From a virus, in IMG/VR virus record IMGVR_UViG_3300034522_000071, positions 1-46,053 of that record: a stretch of DNA of 46,053 nt; one strand, 5' to 3'. The notes beneath the pieces are model-generated. The model was given only the letters and a program-made list of their open reading frames with translations. It made no database searches and was not told where the DNA came from. Below are positions 14,809 through 23,520 of the stretch, piece by piece; position 1 is the stretch's first letter, and the number at the start of each line of letters is the position of its first letter. The translations under genes were made by a program, and so were the position numbers.

Positions 14809-15137
14809 TGCTGAGCTATCTGCTGACGCAGGCGACGTTCTGGTTGTGCGTGGTGGTGTTCGTCCGCCTGTTCACCTTCCAGCGCGGTGGCGCTCGCTTC
14901 CGCCGTGGTATCTCGTGCCTGGCGGTGGCGGTGATGTTCAGCGCCGGGGTGACGATCATCCACATCCTCAAGGGTGACCTGGTGTTGCCCGAGGCTGCCT
15001 GGCCCCTGGTGGTGCTGCTGGCGGTGTTCGCCGTTTCTGTATTGCGCACGGCCGGCAACCTGGCCGGCGTGTTGCGGCCAGAGTCTGTGGCGTACTCAGG
15101 CCCTGATCGCCGGCAGGCGCAGCAGCACATCCAATGA
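14808..15137 (+). CDS. Holin family protein, three membrane segments
   Basis: A 109-residue protein with hydrophobic segments near residues 3-20, 33-52 and 58-78 and a charged tail ending in PDRRQAQQHIQ. Topology and size fit the 3-TM putative phage holin family (PF05449-like). Its ATG overlaps the stop of the preceding holin candidate, and its own end overlaps the next gene, showing a tightly packed operon. The pair may work as holin and antiholin, but the sequence does not say which is which. Confidence 0.75.
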   Translation: MLSYLLTQATFWLCVVVFVRLFTFQRGGARFRRGISCLAVAVMFSAGVTIIHILKGDLVLPEAAWPLVVLLAVFAVSVLRTAGNLAGVLRPESVAYSGPDRRQAQQHIQ

Positions 15138-15886
15138 GGGGCACGATCAACGCGCTGAACCAGGAGGATGCCGTTGCAGAGTTGCAGGCGCTGGGGAGTG
15201 ATGTGGCCGGCGAGGTGTTGGCCGATGCGCTCAACCACACGGGCAACCAGGCGCGGCAGCTGCTGCGGGCAGGGATGGATCAGGCCTTCGACCGGCCATC
15301 GTCCTGGGTGAAGAACTCGATCTACATGCAGAACGCCACGCCGACTGAGCCTGTGGTTGCGTTGTGGATCAAGGACGGGAAGCTGGGCGGCAAGGGCCGC
15401 GGCTTCGACGAGTGGTTCAACCCGCAGGTGGAAGGCGGCGAGCGCCTGAACAAGGGCTCAGAGAAGATGCTGCGTGAGATTGGCGTGCTGCCGGCCGGGC
15501 GCTTCATCGTGCCTGCAGCCGGCGCGCGGCTCGACGGCAATGGCGGCATCAGCCGTGGGCACATGACGCAGATCCTCTCAGGCCTGCGGGCATTCGGTAT
15601 GGCTGGGTCAGATCACAACGCCACTGGCAGTCGGCGGTCTTCGCGCCAGGGGCACGCGAATGCCTTCTTCGTGATGAAGCGAGGACGCACGCCCATCGGC
15701 ATCGCCGAGCGGCGGGGGCAGCGGGTGCAGATGGTGTTGGCATTCGTGCGTCAGCCGCAGTACCGCGAGCGCTTCCGCTTCTACGACATCGTCCGGCGAG
15801 TGGCCGAGGATGACGCGCTGATCGAAACCAACATCGACCTCGCGGTGGTCAAAGCCCTGAGCAAGCGCCGCGGGCGGGGCCGGTAG
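15134..15886 (+). CDS. Minor tail protein Z-like (tail completion)
   Basis: The 250-residue protein starts with a helical segment and NHTGNQARQLLRAGMDQAF. This is followed by a beta-rich middle with basic surface stretches and ends in KALSKRRGRGR. The layout (helix with an Arg-rich segment, then strands containing GRFIVPAAGARLDGNGG and GHANAFFVMKRGRTPIGIAERRGQ) recalls lambda gpZ/minor tail Z proteins that complete the tail. Its placement before the terminase genes differs from lambda, where Z is between FII and U. I consider the family call likely but unproven. Confidence 0.55.
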   Translation: MRGTINALNQEDAVAELQALGSDVAGEVLADALNHTGNQARQLLRAGMDQAFDRPSSWVKNSIYMQNATPTEPVVALWIKDGKLGGKGRGFDEWFNPQVEGGERLNKGSEKMLREIGVLPAGRFIVPAAGARLDGNGGISRGHMTQILSGLRAFGMAGSDHNATGSRRSSRQGHANAFFVMKRGRTPIGIAERRGQRVQMVLAFVRQPQYRERFRFYDIVRRVAEDDALIETNIDLAVVKALSKRRGRGR

Positions 15887-16037
15887 CTGTGGCACCTGCC
15901 CGGGGGCCCCTGAGAACTCGGGGGGCGCAAGGGTAATTCGAGCCCCGTTTTCGCACTAGTGGCTGGGCCTGGAAGTTAGTTAACAGGGGTTAATCGGGTT
16001 AACCCTCGTGGTTCATCGTGGTTAACAGGTATCCCCA
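15887..16037. other. Candidate cos/packaging region
   Basis: The 151 bases before the terminase small subunit gene contain no coding frame. GTTAACAGG is repeated at 15979-15987 and 16021-16029, with a further GTTAAC at 15998-16003 and GGTTAATC between. A GC-rich segment, CGGGGGCCCC, lies at 15901-15910. In cos phages the DNA end and the binding repeats for the Nu1-type subunit lie exactly here. The cut site itself cannot be assigned from sequence alone. Confidence 0.45.
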
Positions 16038-16616
16038 ATGACTCTAATGGCCAAGGCTGAGTACGCGGATCGGCGCGGCTGGTCTCGCGCCTACGTGTCC
16101 AAGCTGGTGAAGCAAGGCCGCTTGGTGCTCACCGCCGAAGGGAAGGTGGACGCAGAGGCAAGCGATGCGGCACTCGCTGCCAGTGCCGACCCCAGCAAGG
16201 TGGGTGTCGCTGAGCGGCATCACCAGGACCGGGTAGAAAAAGGGGTATACGCCCACATTGCTCCAGCGGCCGACCCCAGCCCAGCGCTGCCACCACCTGC
16301 ATTAGGCGGCGCCTCGCCGGATTATCAGAAAGCCCGGGCGCGTCGTGAGTACGCCCTGGCACTGCTGGCCGAGGATGAGCACCGCAAAAGCCGCGGTGAG
16401 TTGGTCGAGCAGGCCCTTGTTGACTCCGCAGCATTCACTGCCGCTCGAACCTTGCGCGACCTGATGTTGGGAATCCCGCCGAAGATCGCGGGCGAGCTGG
16501 TGACCTTGACCGACCCGTGGGAGATCGAGCGGCGCCTGGTGCAGGCGATTCGCCGTGCCCTGGAAGATGCCGACCGGCAGCTGTCGTTCAGCCCGGCCAG
16601 CGACGAACCGGACTGA
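16038..16616 (+). CDS. Terminase small subunit (Nu1-like)
   Basis: The 192-residue protein begins with a winged-helix DNA-binding segment (AKAEYADRRGWSRAYVSKLV then KQGRLVLTAEGKVD), as in Nu1-type small subunits that recognise cos. A Pro/Ala-rich linker follows. The C-terminal half is helical (KARARREYALALLAEDEHRK) and probably binds the large subunit. It lies 3 bases before the GpA-type large subunit gene. An alternative start is the ATG at 16047. Confidence 0.85.
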   Translation: MTLMAKAEYADRRGWSRAYVSKLVKQGRLVLTAEGKVDAEASDAALAASADPSKVGVAERHHQDRVEKGVYAHIAPAADPSPALPPPALGGASPDYQKARARREYALALLAEDEHRKSRGELVEQALVDSAAFTAARTLRDLMLGIPPKIAGELVTLTDPWEIERRLVQAIRRALEDADRQLSFSPASDEPD

Positions 16617-16619
16617 GAC

Positions 16620-18614
16620 ATGGAACAACCGTATGCCAACGGTGCCGCCGCGTACCTGGCGGCATACCGCAGAGGGCTGATGCCCGACCCTGAGCTGTGG
16701 ATCGACGAGTGGGCCGATGAGTACCAGATGATCCCGCCGGACACCGGCGCGGCTGAGCCTGGCAAGTACCACACCGACCGCACGCCGTTTGCCCGAGAAG
16801 TGCAGCGTTGCCTCTCGCCGATGCATCCGGCCAAGCGGGTGGTGACCATGATCGCCTCCCAGCTTATGAAGACCCAGGTGGCGCTCAACTGGATCGGCGG
16901 CAGCATCCACATGGCGCCCGCCAACTTCCTGGTGTTACTGCCCACGGAGAAGCTGAGCAAGCGTGTTTCCGGCCGGATCGACAAGACGATCAAGGCTGTG
17001 CCGGTGCTGACCCAGCGTGTCGCCAAGCCTCGCTCGCGTGATGCCCGCAACACCCTGGACACCAAGGAGTTCGAGGGGGGCGCGCTGTACTGCGCGACCG
17101 CCGCATCGGCCTCCAACCTGGCCGAGTTGTCGGCCCGCTATGTGTACGGCGACGAGGTCGACCGCTGGGAACTGGACGTCGACAACGATGGCGACCCGGT
17201 CAAGCAGGCCGAGGCCCGCGGCTCCACGTTCGGCCGGCGCGCGAAGTTCTACTACTCCAGCTCACCAACGCTGAAGGGTGTCTCGCGCATCTTCGACCTG
17301 TTCGAGCAGGGTGATCAGCGGCACTTCTATGTGCCTTGCCCACACTGCGGTACCTACCAGGTGCTGGAGTGGGAGGGCTTGAAGTACACAGACGATTACC
17401 GCCTCGTGCAGTACCAGTGCTGCACACCGGGCTGCGCATTGATCGAGGAGCACCACAAGGCTGCGATGCTGGAAGCTGGTGAATGGCGCGCCCATGCCGC
17501 CGGTGATGGCGAGACGGTCAGTTTCACGCTCAGCGCGCTCTATGCCCCGCCCGGCTGGCTCAGCTGGACAGATATGGCCAAGGAGTACGACGAGGCGAAG
17601 AAGCTGCAGGAGAAGGGCGACCCCGGCTCCATGCAGGTGTTTTACAACACCCGCCTGGCCAAGGTGTGGGACAGCGCCGAGGAAATGACCAAGGCCGATG
17701 AGCTGCGGCAGCGCGCCGAGGCCGAAGGGCACCGACTCGGCCTGGTCCCGGCCGGCGCCTTGATCCTCACTGCCGCGGTGGATACCCAGCACAACCGGCT
17801 TGAACTGTTGGTGATGGGCTGGGGCGAGGGCATGGAACGCTGGACGGTGGACTTCCAGGTGATCCCCGGTGACCCTGCAGACGAGCGTACCTGGGCGCTG
17901 CTCGACGAGAAGCTGAAGGAGCGGTATCGCCATGTCAGCGGTGTCGACCTTTCGATCTGCGCGGCGTGCATCGACTCCGGTGGTCACCACACGGACGAGG
18001 TGTACCAGTTCACCCGCCTGCGGCGTTGGCGCAATGTCCTGGCGGTGAAGGGCTCCAGCAAGCGAGGCCGCCCGGTACTGGCTCAGCGACCCTCGAAGGT
18101 CGACGTCACCTGGCGCGGCAACACCGAAAAACAAGGTGCTGAGCTGTGGATGATCGGTACCGACACCGCGAAGGACTGGATCTACAACCGTTACCCACTG
18201 GAGCAAGGCCCAGGTGCTCTGCACTTTTCGGCAGACCTTCCGGCTGAGTTCTTCGACCAGTGCGTTGCGGAGCGCAAAGTCACCCGCTACGTGAAGGGCT
18301 TCAAGCGCATCGAGTGGGTGAAGGCCAAGTCGGAGCGCAACGAAGCCCTCGACCTCATGGTGTACAACCTGGCTGCTGCCCAGTTCTTGGGGCTGCACCG
18401 GTACCACGAGCCGCAGTGGAGCAACCTGCGCGCCGCGGTGGGCCAAGGCAACCTGTTTGCAGCACCCACAGCGCCGGCCCCAAGTGCAGCGGATGAGGAC
18501 GAGCCCGCTTCGGTGATGCCTCCAAGGACTCAACCGGCAGCGCCTGCTGCCCCACAACAGCCCAAGCCAACTGGCCGGCGTACCTCGCGCAGCGGGTATC
18601 TGAGCCGTCGATAA
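16620..18614 (+). CDS. Terminase large subunit, GpA family
   Basis: The 664-residue protein has the lambda GpA layout. It opens with the motif region MIPPDTGAAEPGKYHTDRTP. A deviant Walker A (ASQLMKTQVALNW, about residue 80) is followed by Walker B YVYGDEVDRWELD near residue 174. A CPHCG zinc-like motif (with a further CC-x4-C) lies near residue 240, and a C-terminal nuclease domain starts at TAAVDTQHNRLELLVMGWG. It drives ATP-dependent DNA packaging and cuts cos ends. The C-terminal tail is Pro/Ala-rich and probably contacts the portal. Confidence 0.95.
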   Translation: MEQPYANGAAAYLAAYRRGLMPDPELWIDEWADEYQMIPPDTGAAEPGKYHTDRTPFAREVQRCLSPMHPAKRVVTMIASQLMKTQVALNWIGGSIHMAPANFLVLLPTEKLSKRVSGRIDKTIKAVPVLTQRVAKPRSRDARNTLDTKEFEGGALYCATAASASNLAELSARYVYGDEVDRWELDVDNDGDPVKQAEARGSTFGRRAKFYYSSSPTLKGVSRIFDLFEQGDQRHFYVPCPHCGTYQVLEWEGLKYTDDYRLVQYQCCTPGCALIEEHHKAAMLEAGEWRAHAAGDGETVSFTLSALYAPPGWLSWTDMAKEYDEAKKLQEKGDPGSMQVFYNTRLAKVWDSAEEMTKADELRQRAEAEGHRLGLVPAGALILTAAVDTQHNRLELLVMGWGEGMERWTVDFQVIPGDPADERTWALLDEKLKERYRHVSGVDLSICAACIDSGGHHTDEVYQFTRLRRWRNVLAVKGSSKRGRPVLAQRPSKVDVTWRGNTEKQGAELWMIGTDTAKDWIYNRYPLEQGPGALHFSADLPAEFFDQCVAERKVTRYVKGFKRIEWVKAKSERNEALDLMVYNLAAAQFLGLHRYHEPQWSNLRAAVGQGNLFAAPTAPAPSAADEDEPASVMPPRTQPAAPAAPQQPKPTGRRTSRSGYLSRR

Positions 18615-18626
18615 GCCGAGGTCAGC

Positions 18627-18845
18627 ATGAGCACTGCACAGCAGCGCCTGGATGAAGTCCGGGCGGCGATCAAGGTCATCCTGGAGAAAGGCCAGAGCGT
18701 GCGAAAGGCAGACCGCCATATCGAACGCGCCGAACTGGCCAGCCTGCGGATGTTGGAACAACAGTACGCCGCTGATGCTGCGAGAGAGGCCCGAGCAGGG
18801 CGCCCGCGCCAGGTGCGTGTTTACAGTCGCGGCAAGGGGGCATGA
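18627..18845 (+). CDS. gpW-like head-tail joining protein
   Basis: A 72-residue, mostly helical, basic protein (QQRLDEVRAAIKVILEKGQS, then LRMLEQQYAADAARE) located between terminase and portal, the place of lambda gpW. Length and helix-loop-helix character fit gpW, which closes the portal before tail attachment. The end overlaps the portal start. Confidence 0.75.
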   Translation: MSTAQQRLDEVRAAIKVILEKGQSVRKADRHIERAELASLRMLEQQYAADAAREARAGRPRQVRVYSRGKGA

Positions 18846-20299
18846 TGGCTCGGAGAGTTCGCGGCTCCGGCCGTCTACGCAACAGCTACGAGGGCGCTGG
18901 TCAGGGTCGGCGTGCCCAGGGATGGGATGCCCCTGACGCCGCGTTGAATGCGGTCGCCATCCCGGCACTGCCAACCCTGCGTCGTCGCTCTCGCGCTGCG
19001 GTGCGCAATGACCCGTACGCCTTCAGCGCCATCGACAGGCGCGTCAGCAGCCTGATCGGCACGGGCATCACCCCGCGAGCCAGAATTACCGACCCAGATA
19101 TCCGCTCGGCTCTCAACCTGCTGTGGGATGACTGGACGGACGAAGCGGACGCCGACAACCGGACGGACTTCTACGGCCTGCAGGCCGTGATTGCCCGCGT
19201 GGTGGAGGAGAGCGGCGAGTGCTTCGTGCGGCTTCGCCAGCGCAAGCTGGAGGATGGTCTGGCGGTGCCCCTGCAGCTGCAGGTACTGGCCCCGGAGTTC
19301 TGCCCAGTCGACCGTAACTTCACCACTCGCCGCGGCAACATTGTGCGGGCTGGCATCGAGTTCGATCCGGTTGGCCGGCGCGTGGCGTACTGGATGTACA
19401 AGAGCCACCCGGGCGATTACCGAGCAGCCGGCGCAACCTACAACGAGCTGCACCGCATCCCTGCCGACCAGGTGTTGCACATCTTCGAGCCACTGGAAGG
19501 TGGGCAGCTGCGCGGCGTTCCGCGTCTTGCACCGGTGCTGCTGCGCTTGAAGTCGCTCGACAGCTACGACGACGCGGTGCTGTTCCGGCAGGAGGTGAGC
19601 AACCTGTTCGCCGGCTTCATCACCAAGCCGCGTCAGGAAGGTGGGCCGCCGGTGCTGGATCCGCTCACGGGCCAGCCAGTTCAGGCCGACCGCGACGGCA
19701 CGCCCATGGCGGCAATGGAGCCCGGCACGCTGCAGGAGCTGCTGGAGGGCGAGGAGATCGAGTTCTCCGACCCGCCAGACGCTGGCAACACCTATGTCGA
19801 CTTCATGCGCCAACAGCTACAGGCCGTCGCCGCCGGGGTGGGCCTGCCCTATGAGCTGCTGACGGGGGACATGGCCGATATCAGCGACCGTGTCCTGCGC
19901 GTGCTGCTCAACGAGTTCCGCCGCCGCATCGAACAACTGCAGTTCTCCGTGTACGTGTTCCAGCTGTGCCGCCCGGTTCGGGCCGCGTGGCTGGATGCGG
20001 CGGTGCTCTCGGGCGCCATTGATCTGCCGGACTACGCGGCAAAGCGTCGTGAATACCTGCGCACTCGTTGGGTGCCGCAGGGCTGGGCCTACATCCATCC
20101 GGTGCAGGACGTGCAGGGCAAGTTGCTGGAGATCGGTGGCGGTCTCGCCAGCCGCAGCGAGCACGTGCTGCGAACCGGCTACGACGCCGAGCAGATCGAT
20201 CAAGAAAACGCCGACGACAACGCCCGGGCCAAGCGCCTGGGGCTCGACTACACCACCGACACTGCCATCGAGACTGACGGCAAAGAGGAAGAAAAATGA
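18842..20299 (+). CDS. Portal protein, lambda gpB family
   Basis: The 485-residue protein has the lambda-family portal features: RNDPYAFSAIDRRVSSLIGTG near residue 55, RVVEESGECFVRLRQRK, the segment GVPRLAPVLLRLKSLDSYDD with the helical stem following, and LPYELLTGDMADISDRVLRV near residue 335. It forms the dodecameric channel at one capsid vertex. It starts at the ATG at 18842 (or 18845), overlapping the gpW-like stop, and ends overlapping the protease start by four bases. Confidence 0.95.
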   Translation: MMARRVRGSGRLRNSYEGAGQGRRAQGWDAPDAALNAVAIPALPTLRRRSRAAVRNDPYAFSAIDRRVSSLIGTGITPRARITDPDIRSALNLLWDDWTDEADADNRTDFYGLQAVIARVVEESGECFVRLRQRKLEDGLAVPLQLQVLAPEFCPVDRNFTTRRGNIVRAGIEFDPVGRRVAYWMYKSHPGDYRAAGATYNELHRIPADQVLHIFEPLEGGQLRGVPRLAPVLLRLKSLDSYDDAVLFRQEVSNLFAGFITKPRQEGGPPVLDPLTGQPVQADRDGTPMAAMEPGTLQELLEGEEIEFSDPPDAGNTYVDFMRQQLQAVAAGVGLPYELLTGDMADISDRVLRVLLNEFRRRIEQLQFSVYVFQLCRPVRAAWLDAAVLSGAIDLPDYAAKRREYLRTRWVPQGWAYIHPVQDVQGKLLEIGGGLASRSEHVLRTGYDAEQIDQENADDNARAKRLGLDYTTDTAIETDGKEEEK

Positions 20300-21342
20300 T
20301 CAAGCACAAGCATCTGGCGCTGGCTCTCTCCATCGCTCTTGCCGCGCCGGGCTTCGCCTGCTCGGCGCTGCCGCGCATCTTCAACAAGGTTGCGGGCATT
20401 CCCGACCTGCAGGACGAACACTGGTACAGCATCCGCAATCTGGGCGAGGGCGAGGCCAAGGTCATCGAGGTCTTCATCTACGGCGAGATCGGCTACTGGG
20501 GCGTCACCTCGGGTGACTTCATCCGCGACCTGCAGGCTCAGGATGATGGTGTATCGCCGGTGCTGGTTCACTTCGACACCATCGGTGGCGACCTCTTCGA
20601 CGGCATAGCCATCCACAACACCCTGCGCGCCCTGGGTGAGCGCTGCACCGGGCGCATCGACGGCGCCTGTTTCAGCGCAGGCAGCGTCGCCGTCTGCGGG
20701 GCCCATCGCGTCGAGATGGCCGACAACGCTCTGATGATGCTCCATAACCCCTGGACCTGGATGGCCGGTGACAGCGAGGAGCTGCGCAAGATGGCCGACA
20801 TGATGGACAAGGCCCGGGAGGGAATCGTTGCCAGCTTCCTTCACCGCGAGCTGACTGTGGACGAGGCAGAGCTCAGTCGGATGATAGCCGACGAGACTTG
20901 GCTCACCCCGGCTGAGGCAAAGGCGTTCGGTTTCGTCGACGAAATCCTGGGCGCCGGCAAGCCGCTGTCCCGCAACGCGACGATGGGCAAGATCCTCAAC
21001 CGCTATCGCAACGTGCCTGAGGCAGCGCGGCAACTGCTAGCCGTGGTCGAGGCGGAGCCCGCGCCGGAACCAGCGCCGGAGCCGGAACCCGAACCAACTC
21101 CGGAGCCGCAGTCGCCGGAGGCCGCAGCCCTGGCTGCTCAGCTCGCTGTTGACTGCGCCGCCGCAGGCCTTTCGGCTTGCCTGCCAGCGCTGATCAAGTC
21201 CAGCGGGCTCAAGAGCGCGGAAGCGGTGAAGGTTGAGCTGGAGCGGGCGAAGGCCATTCACGCGGCCTGCGTGGTTGCCAAGCTGCCGGATGAAGCGCCT
21301 GGCCTGGTCCAGTCGGGTGCCAGCGCCGTGAGGCACGACTGA
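20296..21342 (+). CDS. ClpP/S49-type capsid protease, C-terminus cut by frameshift
   Basis: The 348-residue protein belongs to the ClpP-fold head maturation proteases (lambda gpC type). It shows VHFDTIGGDLFDGIAIHNTL, a catalytic Ser in DGACFSAGSVAVCGA (about residue 125) and His in MLHNPWTW (about residue 149). A Pro/Glu repeat region (EPAPEPEPEPTPEP) leads to a scaffold-like helical tail. Two features are odd. The first about 28 residues look like a signal peptide (HLALALSIALAAPGFACSA) instead of starting at the usual LPRI. The reading frame also ends early at VRHD, although the next frame continues a plausible family C-terminus (see 21339-21503). Confidence 0.9.
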   Translation: MIKHKHLALALSIALAAPGFACSALPRIFNKVAGIPDLQDEHWYSIRNLGEGEAKVIEVFIYGEIGYWGVTSGDFIRDLQAQDDGVSPVLVHFDTIGGDLFDGIAIHNTLRALGERCTGRIDGACFSAGSVAVCGAHRVEMADNALMMLHNPWTWMAGDSEELRKMADMMDKAREGIVASFLHRELTVDEAELSRMIADETWLTPAEAKAFGFVDEILGAGKPLSRNATMGKILNRYRNVPEAARQLLAVVEAEPAPEPAPEPEPEPTPEPQSPEAAALAAQLAVDCAAAGLSACLPALIKSSGLKSAEAVKVELERAKAIHAACVVAKLPDEAPGLVQSGASAVRHD

Positions 21343-21503
21343 AGCTGTGGGACAAGCTGGCCAGCAACAGCGGCGCAGTTGAGATCAGCAGCCTGCCGCC
21401 GCTGGACGATCTGCCACAGAACTCTGTTCACCAACCCCCGGTGCCAAGCGAAGTGTATGCGCGGCGCCGTAATCAAGCCTCGAAAGGAGGAAAACAAGCA
21501 TGA
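21339..21503 (+). pseudogene. Out-of-frame remainder of capsid protease C-terminus
   Basis: In the minus-one frame relative to the protease, 54 codons run from CTG at 21339 to a TGA at 21501-21503 that overlaps the start of the decoration protein gene. They read LKLWDKLASNSGAVEISSLP, with EVYARRRNQASKGGKQA at the end. This has the form of the ends of S49-type head proteases, which typically finish with an IYAxR motif. A missing C in GAC(C)TGAAG would explain it. No slippery heptamer is visible, so a real deletion or a base-calling error is more likely than programmed frameshifting. Confidence 0.7.
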
Positions 21504-22135
21504 CCATCAAAACCGAAGGCGTGTACGCCGGCGAGTTCCTCCTTTCGGAGGCCAACGGCACCCGCAGCCGCGAGGAGGTGGTCATTGCCGCCGGCTCCGG
21601 CATTCTCAAGGCCGGCACGCTGATCGCGCTGATCACCGCTGCCAACGCCCTGACCCCCGCTGCCGATGGCGGCAACACTGGTAACGGCACCATCGGCTCG
21701 GTGACGGTCACCAGCATGGCCATCACCGGCAACTACATCCTGACCATCACTGAAGCTGCAGCCAATGGCGGCAAGTTCGAACTGGTGGACCCGACCGGCG
21801 CTCTGGTTGGCGAGGGCACTGTGGGCCAGGCGTTCACTGGTGGTGGGCTGACCTTCACCCTGAGCGATGGCGCTACCGACTTCGCAGTCGACGACAGTTT
21901 CACCCTCGTCGTGCGGGCCAACCTGGGCGAGTACGTGCCCTACGACGATGACGGTACCGACGATGGCCGCCGTGCTGCCAGCGGCATCCTGTTCGCATCG
22001 GTGGATGCCTCGCTGAACGATGTGCGCGCCGTAGGTGTGATGCGCGATGCCGAGGTGATCGAGCGACTGCTCACCGGTCTCGACTCCAATGGCCGCGCCG
22101 ACCTGCTCGCGAAAGGCATCATCATCCGCCCCTGA
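21500..22135 (+). CDS. Head decoration protein (gpD-like) with inserted domain
   Basis: The N-terminal part (KTEGVYAGEFLLSEANGTRSRE then VVIAAGSGILKAGTLIALI) and C-terminal part (EYVPYDDDGTDDGRRAASGI, then LLAKGIIIRP) match lambda gpD-type decoration proteins. They are split by about 85 residues of Gly/Thr-rich, beta-type sequence (GSVTVTSMAITGNYILTITE, then GGLTFTLSDGATDFAVDDSF). This insert resembles a surface-displayed beta domain found in other long decoration proteins. The gene begins after AAGGAGG and precedes a terminator-like hairpin and the capsid gene. Confidence 0.88.
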   Translation: MTIKTEGVYAGEFLLSEANGTRSREEVVIAAGSGILKAGTLIALITAANALTPAADGGNTGNGTIGSVTVTSMAITGNYILTITEAAANGGKFELVDPTGALVGEGTVGQAFTGGGLTFTLSDGATDFAVDDSFTLVVRANLGEYVPYDDDGTDDGRRAASGILFASVDASLNDVRAVGVMRDAEVIERLLTGLDSNGRADLLAKGIIIRP

Positions 22136-22164
22136 TCGCTACCTGTAGCAACCACCAACACCCC

Positions 22165-22186
22165 AAGCCCCGCACCTGCGGGGCTT
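22165..22186 (+). terminator. Terminator-like hairpin before the capsid gene
   Basis: AAGCCCCGC (22165-22173), loop ACCT, GCGGGGCTT (22178-22186), followed by a weak T-rich stretch (cgcatttct). It lies between decoration and capsid genes, directly ahead of the SD TAGGAG. Confidence 0.65.
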
Positions 22187-22206
22187 CGCATTTCTAGGAG
22201 CCCAAC

Positions 22207-23205
22207 ATGGCCGAGATTACGATTTTTCAGGACGAGGCATTCGGCGTTGACGCGCTGCTGGCCGTCATCAACGAAGACCACGTGCTGCCGGGGCAGATCG
22301 CTGCAGCTGGCCTGTTCGAAGAGCAAGGCGTACCGGGCACCGTGGTGCAGATCGAAAAGGACGGCATGACCCTCGCTCTGGTCAAGGCCGCCGCCCGCGG
22401 TAGCGCTGGCCAGGCGGTGACCGGTGACAAGCGCAGCCTGATCCCGTTCAACACCGTTCACCTGCCGCAGACCTTCAAGATCCTCGCCGACGAGATCCAA
22501 GGCATCCGCGCGGTCGGTAGCCTCACCGAACTGATGCAGGTGCAGGCCTACGTTGCTCGCCGTATCGAGAAGGCGCGCCGCCAGCTCGACCTCACCCATG
22601 AATACCAGCGCATCGGCGCGATCATGGGCAAGGTAGTGGATGCGGATGGCCAAAGCGTGCTGTTCGACATCTTCCAGCGCTTCGATATCAAGCGCCCGAA
22701 AGCCTTCAGCATGGAACTGGGCAATGACGACACGGACGTGAGTGCCAAGTGCGTCGAGGTACTGGATACCCAAGAGGACGCCTTGGGTGCCACTACCAGC
22801 ACTGGTGCTCATGCCTATTGTGGCAAGGAGTACTGGAAGAAGCTGATCGGCCACCCGAAAGTCCGTGAGGCCTACTTGGGTTGGGAGCGCGCCGCACAGC
22901 TGCTGGGTGACCGTCGCCAGCCGTTCGAGTTCGGTGGCATCACTTGGGAGCGTTACAAGGGCCAACTGGGTGGCACGGCCTTCGTGCCGGCTGACCGCGC
23001 ATTCGTCGTGCCGACTGGTGTGCCGGAGCTGTTCATCAGCGCCTTCGCCCCGGCCGACTACATCGAGACGGTCAACACCGAGGGCATGCCGTACTACTCC
23101 AAGTTGGAGATGATGAAGTTCGGCAAGGGCGTGGAGGGCGAGGCGCAGTCCAACCCGCTGCACCTGTGCACCCGCCCGGCCTCCGTCCGTGAGCTGACCA
23201 TCTAG
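22207..23205 (+). CDS. Major capsid protein, lambda gpE family
   Basis: The 332-residue protein matches phage capsid E family features throughout: an N-terminal TIFQDEAFGVDALLAVINE, the E-loop region with TVVQIEKDGMTLALV, LIPFNTVHLPQTFKILADEI, RRQLDLTHEYQRIGAIMG, the insertion-domain segment FELGGITWERYKG-type (here EFGGITWERYKGQLGGTAF), and VPTGVPELFISAFAPADYIE near the C-terminus. It builds the icosahedral shell. A strong SD TAGGAG precedes the ATG. Confidence 0.95.
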   Translation: MAEITIFQDEAFGVDALLAVINEDHVLPGQIAAAGLFEEQGVPGTVVQIEKDGMTLALVKAAARGSAGQAVTGDKRSLIPFNTVHLPQTFKILADEIQGIRAVGSLTELMQVQAYVARRIEKARRQLDLTHEYQRIGAIMGKVVDADGQSVLFDIFQRFDIKRPKAFSMELGNDDTDVSAKCVEVLDTQEDALGATTSTGAHAYCGKEYWKKLIGHPKVREAYLGWERAAQLLGDRRQPFEFGGITWERYKGQLGGTAFVPADRAFVVPTGVPELFISAFAPADYIETVNTEGMPYYSKLEMMKFGKGVEGEAQSNPLHLCTRPASVRELTI

Positions 23206-23207
23206 CC

Positions 23208-23519
23208 ATGGGCGGCTTCGGCGACCTGGTCGACGACCTCGACGACCAGGTGATGGCGAGTCTCAGTGACGAGCTGGTCGACTACCTCTCCCGTGGGGGA
23301 GAGGTAGTGGCGCAAGCGGTGCCGGTGATCATTGAGCACAACGTTGCTCGCGAAGACCGCGTTGATGCGCTCACCCTGGTTCGCACCGTCTGCGCACAGA
23401 AGTCTCTGCTGCAGCCCTATGACCGCAAGGGCGCCTTTCGCATGGCGGATGGCGTCTGGCAGATCGACGGCATCCATTCCGACGATGGCTCGCTGATCAC
23501 CTTCTACGTGGTGCCCTGA
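23208..23519 (+). CDS. gpFII-like head-tail joining protein
   Basis: A 103-residue protein directly after the capsid gene. The position and strand-rich C-terminal half (AFRMADGVWQIDGIHSDDGS, then TFYVVP) match lambda gpFII-type attachment proteins, which join the head to the tail. It ends one base before the next start codon. Confidence 0.75.
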   Translation: MGGFGDLVDDLDDQVMASLSDELVDYLSRGGEVVAQAVPVIIEHNVAREDRVDALTLVRTVCAQKSLLQPYDRKGAFRMADGVWQIDGIHSDDGSLITFYVVP

Positions 23520-23520
23520 C

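Noticed and set aside
17262-18974. 570-residue open frame on the minus strand
   Set aside because: Antisense to the GpA terminase gene, which has clear motifs; composition typical for a shadow.
21330-21345. Programmed frameshift joining the protease to its out-of-frame end
   Set aside because: No slippery heptamer or strong downstream structure is evident; a single-base loss explains it more simply.
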